A DNA stretch of 27,551 nt from a virus, in IMG/VR virus record IMGVR_UViG_3300044953_000093, positions 1 through 27,551 of that record; one strand, 5' to 3'. Below the pieces are notes generated by a model. That model did no database searches, was not told the origin of the DNA, and was given only the letters and a program-made list of their open reading frames with translations. Position numbers and translations under genes: made by a program. Below, piece by piece: positions 15,347 through 22,952 of this stretch (position 1 is the first letter of the stretch; every line of letters starts with the position of its first letter).

Positions 15347-17998
15347 ATGTCAGCCGAAAGACCATGGGAAGCAGGTCCATTTTCAAAATGGGTCATTGAA
15401 GAATTAAATAACAGAGTAAATAGTTTATCATTTGGTATAAATCAAACTCGCAGCGCAAATAATGGGATGGAATATGTCTCTGGGCCAAGAAGACATTGGA
15501 TCAGGGTTTTTTCAAATGGTGTCAATAAAAAAGCAGGCGAAGACAGTGAGGATAAGTGGGGATTGATTCTTAAAAGCCCGGACCGTTCACCTGACATATT
15601 TTCAAGCAGATACGGAATTTCTCCAGCGAACCAAATATATGGATACAATAATTGTAATGAGCCAAAATATATCCGTGAAAATCGATATAGAATAAATGTC
15701 CCCGAACCAGGAATCGTATCGTTTACTGTTGATGTTCAAAAAAATTTCTTTGCCACTGCAAAAATAAATTGGGTTTGTCATTCAATCGATCAACTCAATG
15801 CGATCACGCCTTATTTTTTGACTCCATTGACAACAGTATTTGTTGAGTGGGGATGGAACAATTTCGATCTTCAATCATTAATAAATTATAGATCCGTTGA
15901 TAATTTAAAAGAAATAGTAAATAATCATTTTAAACATTATGTTAATAAAGTTCCCCCTTCAAAAGGAAATTATGATTTTATAGTTGGTGACATAACAAAT
16001 TTTGAATACGGTTATGAGGATAATATTATCAAGGGATTCACCGAAATAAAATCGAGACAAATGTTATATAGCGGATATAATATCCGAGGCGAAAAACTCG
16101 TTAATACCGATGGCGCCGAATCGCCCGCATTAGGATTTAGAACTGTATATGAACAGGTATTGAATTCTTTGAAATATTATACCGATAATCAAACAAATAA
16201 ACCATCTTCGAATGATCCTAAGGGTTCCAATGATGAAGTTGAGATTCTTAAGAAAATGTTGCCGTCTAAAAAATATGGAAATGAGTTAGAAAATTTATCA
16301 GGTTATATATACAAATATGTAACCAAAGAAAAAACATCAGTGTCGGCAACTCAGGGCGGAAACAATCAAAATTTTTCATTATCGGACATTTACATTACTC
16401 TTGAATTATTTGTTGATATAATGAATTCTTTGAAAAATAAAAACGATGAAAACTCATTTCTTAAAAATTATTATGAAGTTGATGTTATAAATACTAAAGC
16501 GGGATATCATAAAAATTTGATTTCTACAACCAGAAATGTTTTGATTCCAAATCCGAATGCTCCTAAATTCAATGGTAAGGGTTCCTTGCCATATGGACAA
16601 TATAAAGATGAAAATACTACGTTTGTCGGAGATCAGATTTTTAGAAGTGAGTCAATACCTGTTCCTTTTTCACTCCCTACTCGCAAAGGACAATTTTTAG
16701 ATAATAAATCTATGAAAAAGGAAGAGATCAGTTCCAACATAAATTTAAATAATTACAAAACAAAGAAGCCAGATCCAAATATACAACTCAAATTGTTAGT
16801 ACAATACAATTCCGACGTAGTATATAGAAACGATTTGGATTTTGTTTTGAATAGATACGATCGATTTGCACCCCAAACCCAAACTAGAACAACAACAGCA
16901 TTTAATGAGGAGGGTTTATTAAAAAATGTATATATAAATTTAGAGTTTATAAGGGAATCAATTGTGGTTGATAAAGATATGATCGATATGAAATCGGTAT
17001 ACGATAAAATTTTAACCGAATTAAATGAGTCAGTATGTGATTTTTGGGGTCTTGAACTCGTAAATGTAGAACGTGCTGTCGTAAATGAAAACCCTAATGC
17101 TAACATATCGAATACGTCCGGAAGCAGATTGCAGATTACAGATATGAAATTCAGCCCATTAAATGTAAATAACCTCCTTGTCCACGAGATATTTACGTTT
17201 GATTATGGAAATAATAAATCGATAATAAAGAAAATAAATTTTACAACTTCTCTTACGAACGCAATGGCAAATCAAATATTGTATAGATCGTTTGGAGAAA
17301 CGTCTCTTTCATCAAATAATTTGTTAGATTTTTCACATGGAGACATGTATGTTGATAAAATAAAAGGTTCATATAGAAATGCGGCTCTCCGGCCGCCACC
17401 GTCGCAAACACTGCTTACTTTTTTGGATATAATTAAAAAATATTTAACTTTTGATCCGTCCGATCCAAACGCTAATTTTTTGATGCGGGTTCAAGTATTT
17501 CTCACTACTATTACTGATAAGAAGCGTCCCGGCGTTCGTATTCCGTCCAGTTTTTTTATTTTCCCGGAAGAGCTCGTGGCCGGCCTGTTCAATTTCCGCA
17601 CCGAAACCTTAGGGCCGCCGAAACCTGAAGAATTTACACAATGGAATATTGTTGATCTGTGTATACCTGATAAAGAAGCACTTGTATATTTATTGAATGA
17701 CAATGACAAAAAGAACAATACAAATGTGTATTGTGCTCCTATAAGAAACGTAGAAATAGAAATTTCGTTGATGGGCATTGCGGGCATACAAGTATTTCAA
17801 TATTTTAAAATACGAAACCTACCTCCACCTTTTACAGACGATGTTGTCGTGTTTCAAGTCAGAGATGTAAATCATACGGTTGATGAAAATGGATGGGAAA
17901 CCAGAATTAAAGCATCATTACGGCCCGCTTATAATTTATCTAGTACATTATTTGAGGGCGATGTGATTATTAACCCAACGGTTCAAAACTTGGCATGA
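15347..17998 (+). CDS. Large baseplate hub-like structural protein
   Basis: 883 residues. The N-terminal half has segments such as PRRHWIRVFSNGVNKKAGED and ITPYFLTPLTTVFVEWGWNN. The C-terminal part contains VEIEISLMGIAGIQVFQYFK, LPPPFTDDVVVFQVRDVNHT and VDENGWETRIKASLRPAYNL, resembling the beta-barrel ending of hub proteins of the gp27/VgrG-like class. In those proteins a GxxGI strand, an FxVxxVxH strand and a GWxTxI strand close the barrel. Position after the tape measure and gp53-like genes agrees. A GC-rich patch (about 17385-17410 and 17520-17630) breaks the otherwise AT-rich gene and encodes a Pro-rich stretch. The stop overlaps the next start (ATGA). Structural role is confident; gp27 equivalence is tentative. 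Confidence 0.75.
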   Translation: MSAERPWEAGPFSKWVIEELNNRVNSLSFGINQTRSANNGMEYVSGPRRHWIRVFSNGVNKKAGEDSEDKWGLILKSPDRSPDIFSSRYGISPANQIYGYNNCNEPKYIRENRYRINVPEPGIVSFTVDVQKNFFATAKINWVCHSIDQLNAITPYFLTPLTTVFVEWGWNNFDLQSLINYRSVDNLKEIVNNHFKHYVNKVPPSKGNYDFIVGDITNFEYGYEDNIIKGFTEIKSRQMLYSGYNIRGEKLVNTDGAESPALGFRTVYEQVLNSLKYYTDNQTNKPSSNDPKGSNDEVEILKKMLPSKKYGNELENLSGYIYKYVTKEKTSVSATQGGNNQNFSLSDIYITLELFVDIMNSLKNKNDENSFLKNYYEVDVINTKAGYHKNLISTTRNVLIPNPNAPKFNGKGSLPYGQYKDENTTFVGDQIFRSESIPVPFSLPTRKGQFLDNKSMKKEEISSNINLNNYKTKKPDPNIQLKLLVQYNSDVVYRNDLDFVLNRYDRFAPQTQTRTTTAFNEEGLLKNVYINLEFIRESIVVDKDMIDMKSVYDKILTELNESVCDFWGLELVNVERAVVNENPNANISNTSGSRLQITDMKFSPLNVNNLLVHEIFTFDYGNNKSIIKKINFTTSLTNAMANQILYRSFGETSLSSNNLLDFSHGDMYVDKIKGSYRNAALRPPPSQTLLTFLDIIKKYLTFDPSDPNANFLMRVQVFLTTITDKKRPGVRIPSSFFIFPEELVAGLFNFRTETLGPPKPEEFTQWNIVDLCIPDKEALVYLLNDNDKKNNTNVYCAPIRNVEIEISLMGIAGIQVFQYFKIRNLPPPFTDDVVVFQVRDVNHTVDENGWETRIKASLRPAYNLSSTLFEGDVIINPTVQNLA

Positions 17999-18375
17999 TA
18001 CAATATCCTGACAATAAAAGAAATATAAGATATCCTGAAATACAAACAGCGTATCCTGTATATAATAAAGTATCTCCACAACAAAGTGATTATGAATCTG
18101 GATATATCGATAGATATTTTGTTAAACGTGCGAACGACGTGTCAATATATGAAACGTCGAAAGATAATTATTTTGATATTTCTTCTAGATTATATATAAA
18201 AATTGTTATAAAGTGGAAATTGACGGGTAAAAGAAATGACATTTATCAAAACGGTATAAAAACGTATGAGGGCGTATACGAATATAACAAGAATCAAATA
18301 AATATTTATAAGAAAGTTGTGGTTGGTTTGGAAAATATTTTACGTGACCCTCTTGAATTTTGGAAACCAAGTTAA
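17995..18375 (+). CDS. Small conserved phage structural protein
   Basis: 126 residues. RYFVKRANDVSIYETSKDNY, YIKIVIKWKLTGKRNDI and the ending GLENILRDPLEFWKPS match the style of a small conserved protein found next to baseplate or neck genes in T4-like phages. It is probably a single beta-rich domain. Its function is not known to me. It is translationally coupled to the hub-like gene by a four-base overlap and ends the tail operon. Confidence 0.75.
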   Translation: MIQYPDNKRNIRYPEIQTAYPVYNKVSPQQSDYESGYIDRYFVKRANDVSIYETSKDNYFDISSRLYIKIVIKWKLTGKRNDIYQNGIKTYEGVYEYNKNQINIYKKVVVGLENILRDPLEFWKPS

Positions 18376-18376
18376 A

Positions 18377-18405
18377 TTGACAATCTTGAGTTTGTATAGT
18401 ATGAT
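18377..18405 (+). promoter_or_regulatory. Near-consensus sigma70 promoter before the polymerase gene
   Basis: TTGACA (18377-18382), a 17-base spacer and TATGAT (18400-18405). A transcript start six or seven bases on would fall at about 18411-18412, which is the A of the polymerase ATG. This suggests a leaderless or nearly leaderless mRNA unless a later start is used. Confidence 0.65.
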
Positions 18406-18411
18406 AGTATA

Positions 18412-19764
18412 ATGGTTATAAAGTCAGAGTCAGATTATAGACTTTTTCTACAAAATAATAAAGATAACGATTTGATTTGCGATGCGGTGCAGGTCGATGA
18501 ACGACTTCACCCATGCGTGTCAGACGTAAGTTTATTATTTGTATATAATGTCCAAAAGCAATCAACATATGTGATTTCGGTAAATCACCGTGATTGTGTT
18601 TTCAAGATACAAAAAGACCAATTAATCGAAAATTTTAAAAATTTTACCGGAAAAATTTGGGTTTTTGACAAAAAGAAGTTTCATCATCTTTTGCCGATTG
18701 GTCGTTTAAATGATATAAATATTATATTTTTTATTTCTGATGGTAAGGTAGAAGATTATTCTGAATGTGATACAAAGACACATTCTTTTTATAAACAAAA
18801 ATACAACGGTTATTCGAATGTAAATAATGTAATCCCACTGACCATTCATCTTGAGAAATTTGAGACAATGTGCGTGGGATCCTTAAAAAGAATTAGAAAT
18901 ATAAGGCTGGATCAGAGTTTTAAGGAGTTGAATGGAACTATAACTGAAAATTTAGGTATTCTTGAGAAAAACGGATTGAAAGTTGATGTGGATACTTTTA
19001 ATCATTTTTTCGGAGACAAGAATGTCAAAATTGTTGATGGGTATGTATATACGCAATACAATCTTTATACATCCACGGGAAGACCAAGTAATAGGTTTGG
19101 AAATGTAAATTACAGCGCTTTAAATAAGGAAAATGGATGTCGTAACAGCTTTGTAAGTAGACATGGTAAGGATGGTATGTTGTTTATGATTGATTATAGT
19201 GCGTATCATCCACATTTGGTTGCGCAGTTAATAAATTACGATCTACCGTCTAATGCATATGAGTATCTTGGAGGATATTATTACAATAAACAAGAATTAT
19301 CTTCAGACGAGATAAAAACCGCTAAGAATATAACATTTCAATGTATGTATGGTAATATACCCGACGAATTGAAAGAAATACCTTATTTTAAGAAAATAAA
19401 TGAGTATATTACTCATAGATGGAATTTTTTCAATCAATATAGGTATGTTGAAACACCTGTATTTAAGAGACAAATTACAAAAAATCATATATATGATCCA
19501 AACCCAAATAAATTGTTCAATTATATATTGCAGGCAAGTGAAACTGAATTTGGAATCTATTCTCTCGCATCTATAAATGAATTCTTAAGAGATAGAAAAA
19601 CTAAGGCAATTTTGTATACATACGATAGTATTTTATTTGATGTCCACAAAGAAGACAAAAAACAAACACTAGTTCATATCAAAAATTTAATGGAAAACGG
19701 GAAATTTCCAACAAAGTGTTATATCGGAAATAGTTATAACGAAATGACAATCATACATCTATGA
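18412..19764 (+). CDS. Short divergent family A DNA polymerase
   Basis: 450 residues. Polymerase motifs in order: YTSTGRPSNRFGNVNYSALN (the T-GR element, about 220-238); motif A MIDYSAYHPHLVAQL with Asp261; motif B as AKNITFQCMYG with Lys305, Tyr313 and Gly314; motif C as YTYDSILFD with Asp405. In place of the classical DYSxIELR, motif A has AYHPH, so the usual Glu is missing. The first 170 residues may be a worn 3'-5' exonuclease domain but lack clear catalytic acids. The protein would copy DNA, but its length is about half that of Pol I. T4 uses a family B replicase, so this is either a replacement or an auxiliary enzyme. The gene has its own sigma70-like promoter and follows the tail operon. 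The start is the only ATG before the conserved core. Confidence 0.75.
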   Translation: MVIKSESDYRLFLQNNKDNDLICDAVQVDERLHPCVSDVSLLFVYNVQKQSTYVISVNHRDCVFKIQKDQLIENFKNFTGKIWVFDKKKFHHLLPIGRLNDINIIFFISDGKVEDYSECDTKTHSFYKQKYNGYSNVNNVIPLTIHLEKFETMCVGSLKRIRNIRLDQSFKELNGTITENLGILEKNGLKVDVDTFNHFFGDKNVKIVDGYVYTQYNLYTSTGRPSNRFGNVNYSALNKENGCRNSFVSRHGKDGMLFMIDYSAYHPHLVAQLINYDLPSNAYEYLGGYYYNKQELSSDEIKTAKNITFQCMYGNIPDELKEIPYFKKINEYITHRWNFFNQYRYVETPVFKRQITKNHIYDPNPNKLFNYILQASETEFGIYSLASINEFLRDRKTKAILYTYDSILFDVHKEDKKQTLVHIKNLMENGKFPTKCYIGNSYNEMTIIHL

Positions 19765-19810
19765 GAATTAATTCAAAATTTACATAAACATTTATATATT
19801 TATATACTAT

Positions 19811-20962
19811 ATGTTAACCGTAGAAGATGTATTACAAGAATACTTTTTAAATAGAAAAGACGGAGGTTCTGGCTTTAATGTCAAATCTCAAAAAGATTTA
19901 TATCACTTTGAATCGTTCCTAATAAAGAATGGTTATATTCAAATGTTTGATCGTAAAAAGTTAAATGAGTTATTTGAAGCCGACGATATTCCACAAGAGT
20001 CTTCTACAGAAGAACTTGTAAATTATGTTAAAAAAAGATACGTTACTTTCTTTAAAACACAACCTTCCGCACAAGATTTGGAATCGCTTGTTAATTATGT
20101 GCGTGAATTTAGAAAAACCAATCAATCTATTGAATCGGCTTTTCAGTTTTTAAAACAAAATCCTGCATTGGTTGTATACGAAAAAAATCAAATAGGTCAA
20201 GGAGAATTTGCTTTTTATTTATTATTGCCTGAGGCAAGGAAAATTGCTGGTGATAAAGGAGATATCTGGGTCGGTGATAAAAAATACGAAATCAAAAAAC
20301 TCAAAAAAGCCAAAGATACCATTAGATTCGGAACCAATATTGATTTAGATGCGATCAATTCTTTTAGATATGTGACTTTCGGTCTTAAGAAATTATTTAC
20401 TTCTAAAGAATATAAAGACGGTGAAAAGATAAAAGAAATGTCAAGTGCATATGATAAATTGATGGATGGATCAGAAGCGTCAGTGGCTGTAAATAAGTTG
20501 AATGCTTTCTATAAATTCATAGATCTATTGCGTGACTATGTGATTTTTGAAAAAACCCAAAAGAGTTTATCATCTGAAAAAACGGCAGGTAAGAATTTCA
20601 TTTTTAAAGCAAATGATGTTGATAAAGATGTATTTTTTAAGATTTCATTTGATGATCTCAAAAACGCATTAAAATCTGGAAAACAACAAACTACTGTAGA
20701 AAAAACAGAGGATAAACAAGATACCGAAGAACTAACATCATTCGCTGAAGAGGTTCAATCTATTTTGAATGGATTCTTAAATAAGTATCCAACTTCCGAA
20801 ACATTTCAAACGCAAATGGTTGCGCAATTGTATGAAAAATATAGAAGTGTGGGCGTTCATATAATGATCATTAATGAAAAAAATGAATTCTTGATAGATC
20901 CACCTAATTTTAAATTTAATGCAATAAATCAATTTGTAAGACCACAAGTCACCCTAGGTTAA
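19811..20962 (+). CDS. Unknown phage protein with internal-protein-like N-terminus and possible PD-(D/E)XK core
   Basis: 383 residues. MLTVEDVLQE at the start has the length and pattern of T4 capsid-targeting peptides (hydrophobic residue at 8, Glu at 10, L-x-E). The middle has GQGEFAFYLLLPEA with Glu132, then GDIWVGDKKYEIKK with Asp151 and Glu160-x-Lys162, a spacing like the E...D...ExK active site of PD-(D/E)XK nucleases. The rest is charged and helical, with a Thr/Glu/Lys-rich linker near 295-310. I infer a packaged or head-associated nuclease-like protein, but neither cleavage nor activity is shown by the sequence. TTTACA and TATACT spaced by 18 bases precede the ATG very closely. No Shine-Dalgarno. 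One base separates it from the next gene. Confidence 0.65.
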   Translation: MLTVEDVLQEYFLNRKDGGSGFNVKSQKDLYHFESFLIKNGYIQMFDRKKLNELFEADDIPQESSTEELVNYVKKRYVTFFKTQPSAQDLESLVNYVREFRKTNQSIESAFQFLKQNPALVVYEKNQIGQGEFAFYLLLPEARKIAGDKGDIWVGDKKYEIKKLKKAKDTIRFGTNIDLDAINSFRYVTFGLKKLFTSKEYKDGEKIKEMSSAYDKLMDGSEASVAVNKLNAFYKFIDLLRDYVIFEKTQKSLSSEKTAGKNFIFKANDVDKDVFFKISFDDLKNALKSGKQQTTVEKTEDKQDTEELTSFAEEVQSILNGFLNKYPTSETFQTQMVAQLYEKYRSVGVHIMIINEKNEFLIDPPNFKFNAINQFVRPQVTLG

Positions 20963-20963
20963 T

Positions 20964-21578
20964 ATGAATATACTATCAGATTTAATAGAAAGAGTTTGTC
21001 TTGATTCTCGCATAGATGACGGGATTTTTTCTTTGGAGAATAATCAACACTTGAACATTCTACAAGAATATCTCCAATCTGAATTTAACATAAATGAAGA
21101 ACAATCAATTGAATTAAGAAATGCTATTGTAGAAGGAAAATATCCTGACCGTCAAGCATATAATACAAATGGATTGCTTGTTACATTTCCTACATCTGAA
21201 TATAAACAAAGAGCGATTGCGAGAGGAACTCATTTTGAGGAAAATCCAAAGAAGGCTGCTGATGCAAATATTTTTGATCCTCAACAAGAACAACCATCTG
21301 CACAACAACCTCCCGTGGAACCTCAACCAACAACATCTGAACCAGAAGCTCCTTCCGAAAAAGACAAAGATGAGCCTGATTTGAGAACGCCAACTGAAAA
21401 ACAATCTGATGCTCAAGTAACTCAAAAGATTTTGACCACCGAATTCACGTTGGACGAGGCAAAATCTAATGGTTTTTATAATAAAGGATATGTTTGGTAT
21501 ACAAATGAAGGGGACGAAGTTGGAATTGCAAGATATGTTGAGGACTTGGGCAAAATAATCATACGTCCTAAAAAATGA
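20964..21578 (+). CDS. Conserved phage protein of unknown function with Pro-rich linker
   Basis: 204 residues. The first 90 residues (MNILSDLIERVCLDSRIDDG, then the EGKYPDRQAYNTNGLLVTFP and RGTHFEENPKKA segments) are of a kind common in environmental T4-like phages. A Pro/Gln/Glu/Ser-rich linker from about 98 to 145 is probably disordered. A short C-terminal domain (EAKSNGFYNKGYVWYTNEGD to the end) looks beta-rich. I cannot assign a function; its place beside the head-protein-like gene may mean a virion role. The next gene's ATG overlaps its stop by four bases. Confidence 0.75.
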   Translation: MNILSDLIERVCLDSRIDDGIFSLENNQHLNILQEYLQSEFNINEEQSIELRNAIVEGKYPDRQAYNTNGLLVTFPTSEYKQRAIARGTHFEENPKKAADANIFDPQQEQPSAQQPPVEPQPTTSEPEAPSEKDKDEPDLRTPTEKQSDAQVTQKILTTEFTLDEAKSNGFYNKGYVWYTNEGDEVGIARYVEDLGKIIIRPKK

Positions 21579-21964
21579 AAAAACAATTACTTTGCACATT
21601 TTCAACTATTTACGAATATAAATCGTCAATTGACAAACTCAGAAAATTTTATCAGGTTCAAAATAAACTTTTTTTATTTACTGATGTTAAAAACTCAAAG
21701 AGTGTTTTTATAACATATAATATTGAAGTATCAGATTCTGCACAATTTCCAAAATTTCCGAATACTATTGGTCTTCATAGGAAAAAACAAACCAACACGT
21801 TGTATACGTTGAATGCTATGAATAGACTGATAATGGAAGAGAATAATGGAGTATTCGATAATAAGTTTCAATTAAATTGGGAATTATATAATAACTGTCT
21901 TATTTTAACTGGTGAAGTTTCCGTTAAAATAATATCACTGAAACTTTTTGATATAATAAGTTGA
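21575..21964 (+). CDS. Conserved small phage protein of unknown function
   Basis: 129 residues. The beta-rich start (KQLLCTFSTIYEY), the middle FPKFPNTIGLHRKKQTNTLY and the ending with NWELYNNCLILTGE resemble a short hypothetical protein seen near gp32 or structural genes in many T4-like phages. No catalytic motif or membrane segment is visible. It is coupled to the preceding gene by ATGA. The gp32 promoter begins in its last codons. Confidence 0.75.
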   Translation: MKKQLLCTFSTIYEYKSSIDKLRKFYQVQNKLFLFTDVKNSKSVFITYNIEVSDSAQFPKFPNTIGLHRKKQTNTLYTLNAMNRLIMEENNGVFDNKFQLNWELYNNCLILTGEVSVKIISLKLFDIIS

Positions 21965-21989
21965 ACGATTTGTCATTGTCTGTTATAGT
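21961..21989 (+). promoter_or_regulatory. Sigma70-like promoter for gp32
   Basis: TTGAAC (21961-21966), a 17-base spacer and TATAGT (21984-21989). It would start a transcript near 21996 with a leader of about 78 bases, which holds two hairpins. It overlaps the stop of the previous gene. Confidence 0.5.
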
Positions 21990-22013
21990 TATATGTGTAT
22001 TAGTTATGAAGGA

Positions 22014-22060
22014 AAGTCCGTGTGGACTTATCGATTAATTAATTGACACTTAACAATTAA
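22014..22060 (+). promoter_or_regulatory. Two hairpins in the gp32 leader, possible autoregulatory operator
   Basis: AAGTCC pairs with GGACTT around the tetraloop GTGT (22014-22029). A second stem, TTAATTG with CAATTAA, lies at 22039-22060, ending 13 bases before the ATG, and an A/T-only stretch follows. In T4, gp32 represses its own translation by binding a folded leader and the unpaired A/T-rich bases behind it; the layout here is alike in kind, not in sequence. Confidence 0.45.
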
Positions 22061-22073
22061 CTATTAAATAATT

Positions 22074-22889
22074 ATGGCATTAGATATATCTAAGATTAAG
22101 AATCGTTTGAATTCTTTAACAAACACAAATCAAAAATCAAACTTGCTTTGGAAACCCAACCCTGGGAAGCAAGTAGTTCGTATCGTTCCCTACAAGTATG
22201 CTCCTGAGAATCCTTTTATTGAGTTGAAGTTTCACTACAACATCAATGACAAGACATACCTCTCACCTGACAGTTTTAACCGTCCAGATCCTATCGTCGA
22301 GTTTTCAAATCGTATGAAGAAAACTGGAAATAAGGAAGATTGGCAGATGGGACGTAAAATGGAACCAAAGATGAGAACTTATGTTCCAGTAATTGTCCGT
22401 GGCGAAGAAGACCAAGGCGTTCGTTTCTGGGGATTCGGAAAGAATGTATATCAAGAACTTCTATCAATCATCAGTGATGCTGATTATGGTGATATTACTG
22501 ATCCTGTAAATGGACGTGATATTGTTGTAGAATTCAGAACCGCTGAAGAATCTGGTAAGAGTTTTCCAGAAACTACCATCCGTGTCAAACCAAACACTTC
22601 CCTAGCAATTGAACCTGCTAAAAAGGATCTTCTTGGAAAACAAACAAATATTCTCGATTTGTTCCCAGAATTGACATATGAACAACTCAAGTCCGTCATG
22701 GACGCTTGGTTGAATCCAGAAACCGCAACTGAACCAGTTGTAAATGCGGTTTCAGATGAAGATGGAGACGTAGAAGCAGAATCTGCTGCTTCGGCTACAC
22801 CTTCTTCAAATAAATCGCCATCCGCAACTACAAGTAAAGCAAATACAGAAGACCTAACAAAGGTTTTTGATAATTTGTTTAACAGTTAA
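22074..22889 (+). CDS. gp32: Single-stranded DNA-binding protein (gp32-like)
   Basis: 271 residues. The basic N-terminal arm (MALDISKIKNRLNSL) is of the kind that mediates cooperative binding. The OB-fold core runs through LLWKPNPGKQVVRIVPYKYA, IELKFHYNI, TYVPVIVRGEE and VRFWGFGKNVYQELL. The C-terminus is acidic and then Ser/Thr/Ala-rich, ending in DLTKVFDNLF, the kind of tail that contacts replication and recombination partners. The protein contains no cysteine, so the zinc-binding site of T4 gp32 is missing. The role is to coat single strands during replication, recombination and repair. It has its own promoter and a structured leader and is followed by a hairpin that could attenuate transcription into uvsX. 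Start choice: the only ATG before the conserved arm. Confidence 0.9.
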   Translation: MALDISKIKNRLNSLTNTNQKSNLLWKPNPGKQVVRIVPYKYAPENPFIELKFHYNINDKTYLSPDSFNRPDPIVEFSNRMKKTGNKEDWQMGRKMEPKMRTYVPVIVRGEEDQGVRFWGFGKNVYQELLSIISDADYGDITDPVNGRDIVVEFRTAEESGKSFPETTIRVKPNTSLAIEPAKKDLLGKQTNILDLFPELTYEQLKSVMDAWLNPETATEPVVNAVSDEDGDVEAESAASATPSSNKSPSATTSKANTEDLTKVFDNLFNS

Positions 22890-22906
22890 AATAACTGGTT
22901 TGATAT

Positions 22907-22938
22907 GGGGTGATGGGATATATTACTGTCACCCCTTT
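22907..22938 (+). terminator. Terminator or attenuator between gp32 and uvsX
   Basis: GGGGTGA (22907-22913) pairs perfectly with TCACCCC (22929-22935) across a 15-base loop, followed by TTTAATTT. The T run is broken, so readthrough is likely. This would give more gp32 than UvsX mRNA. Confidence 0.55.
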
Positions 22939-22952
22939 AATTTCCTATTTTT

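Noticed and set aside
22008-22030. Resemblance of GGAAAGTCCG to a conserved piece of RNase P RNA
   Set aside because: Only about ten bases match, the region is too short, and the next bases differ. It is better explained as one stem of the gp32 leader.
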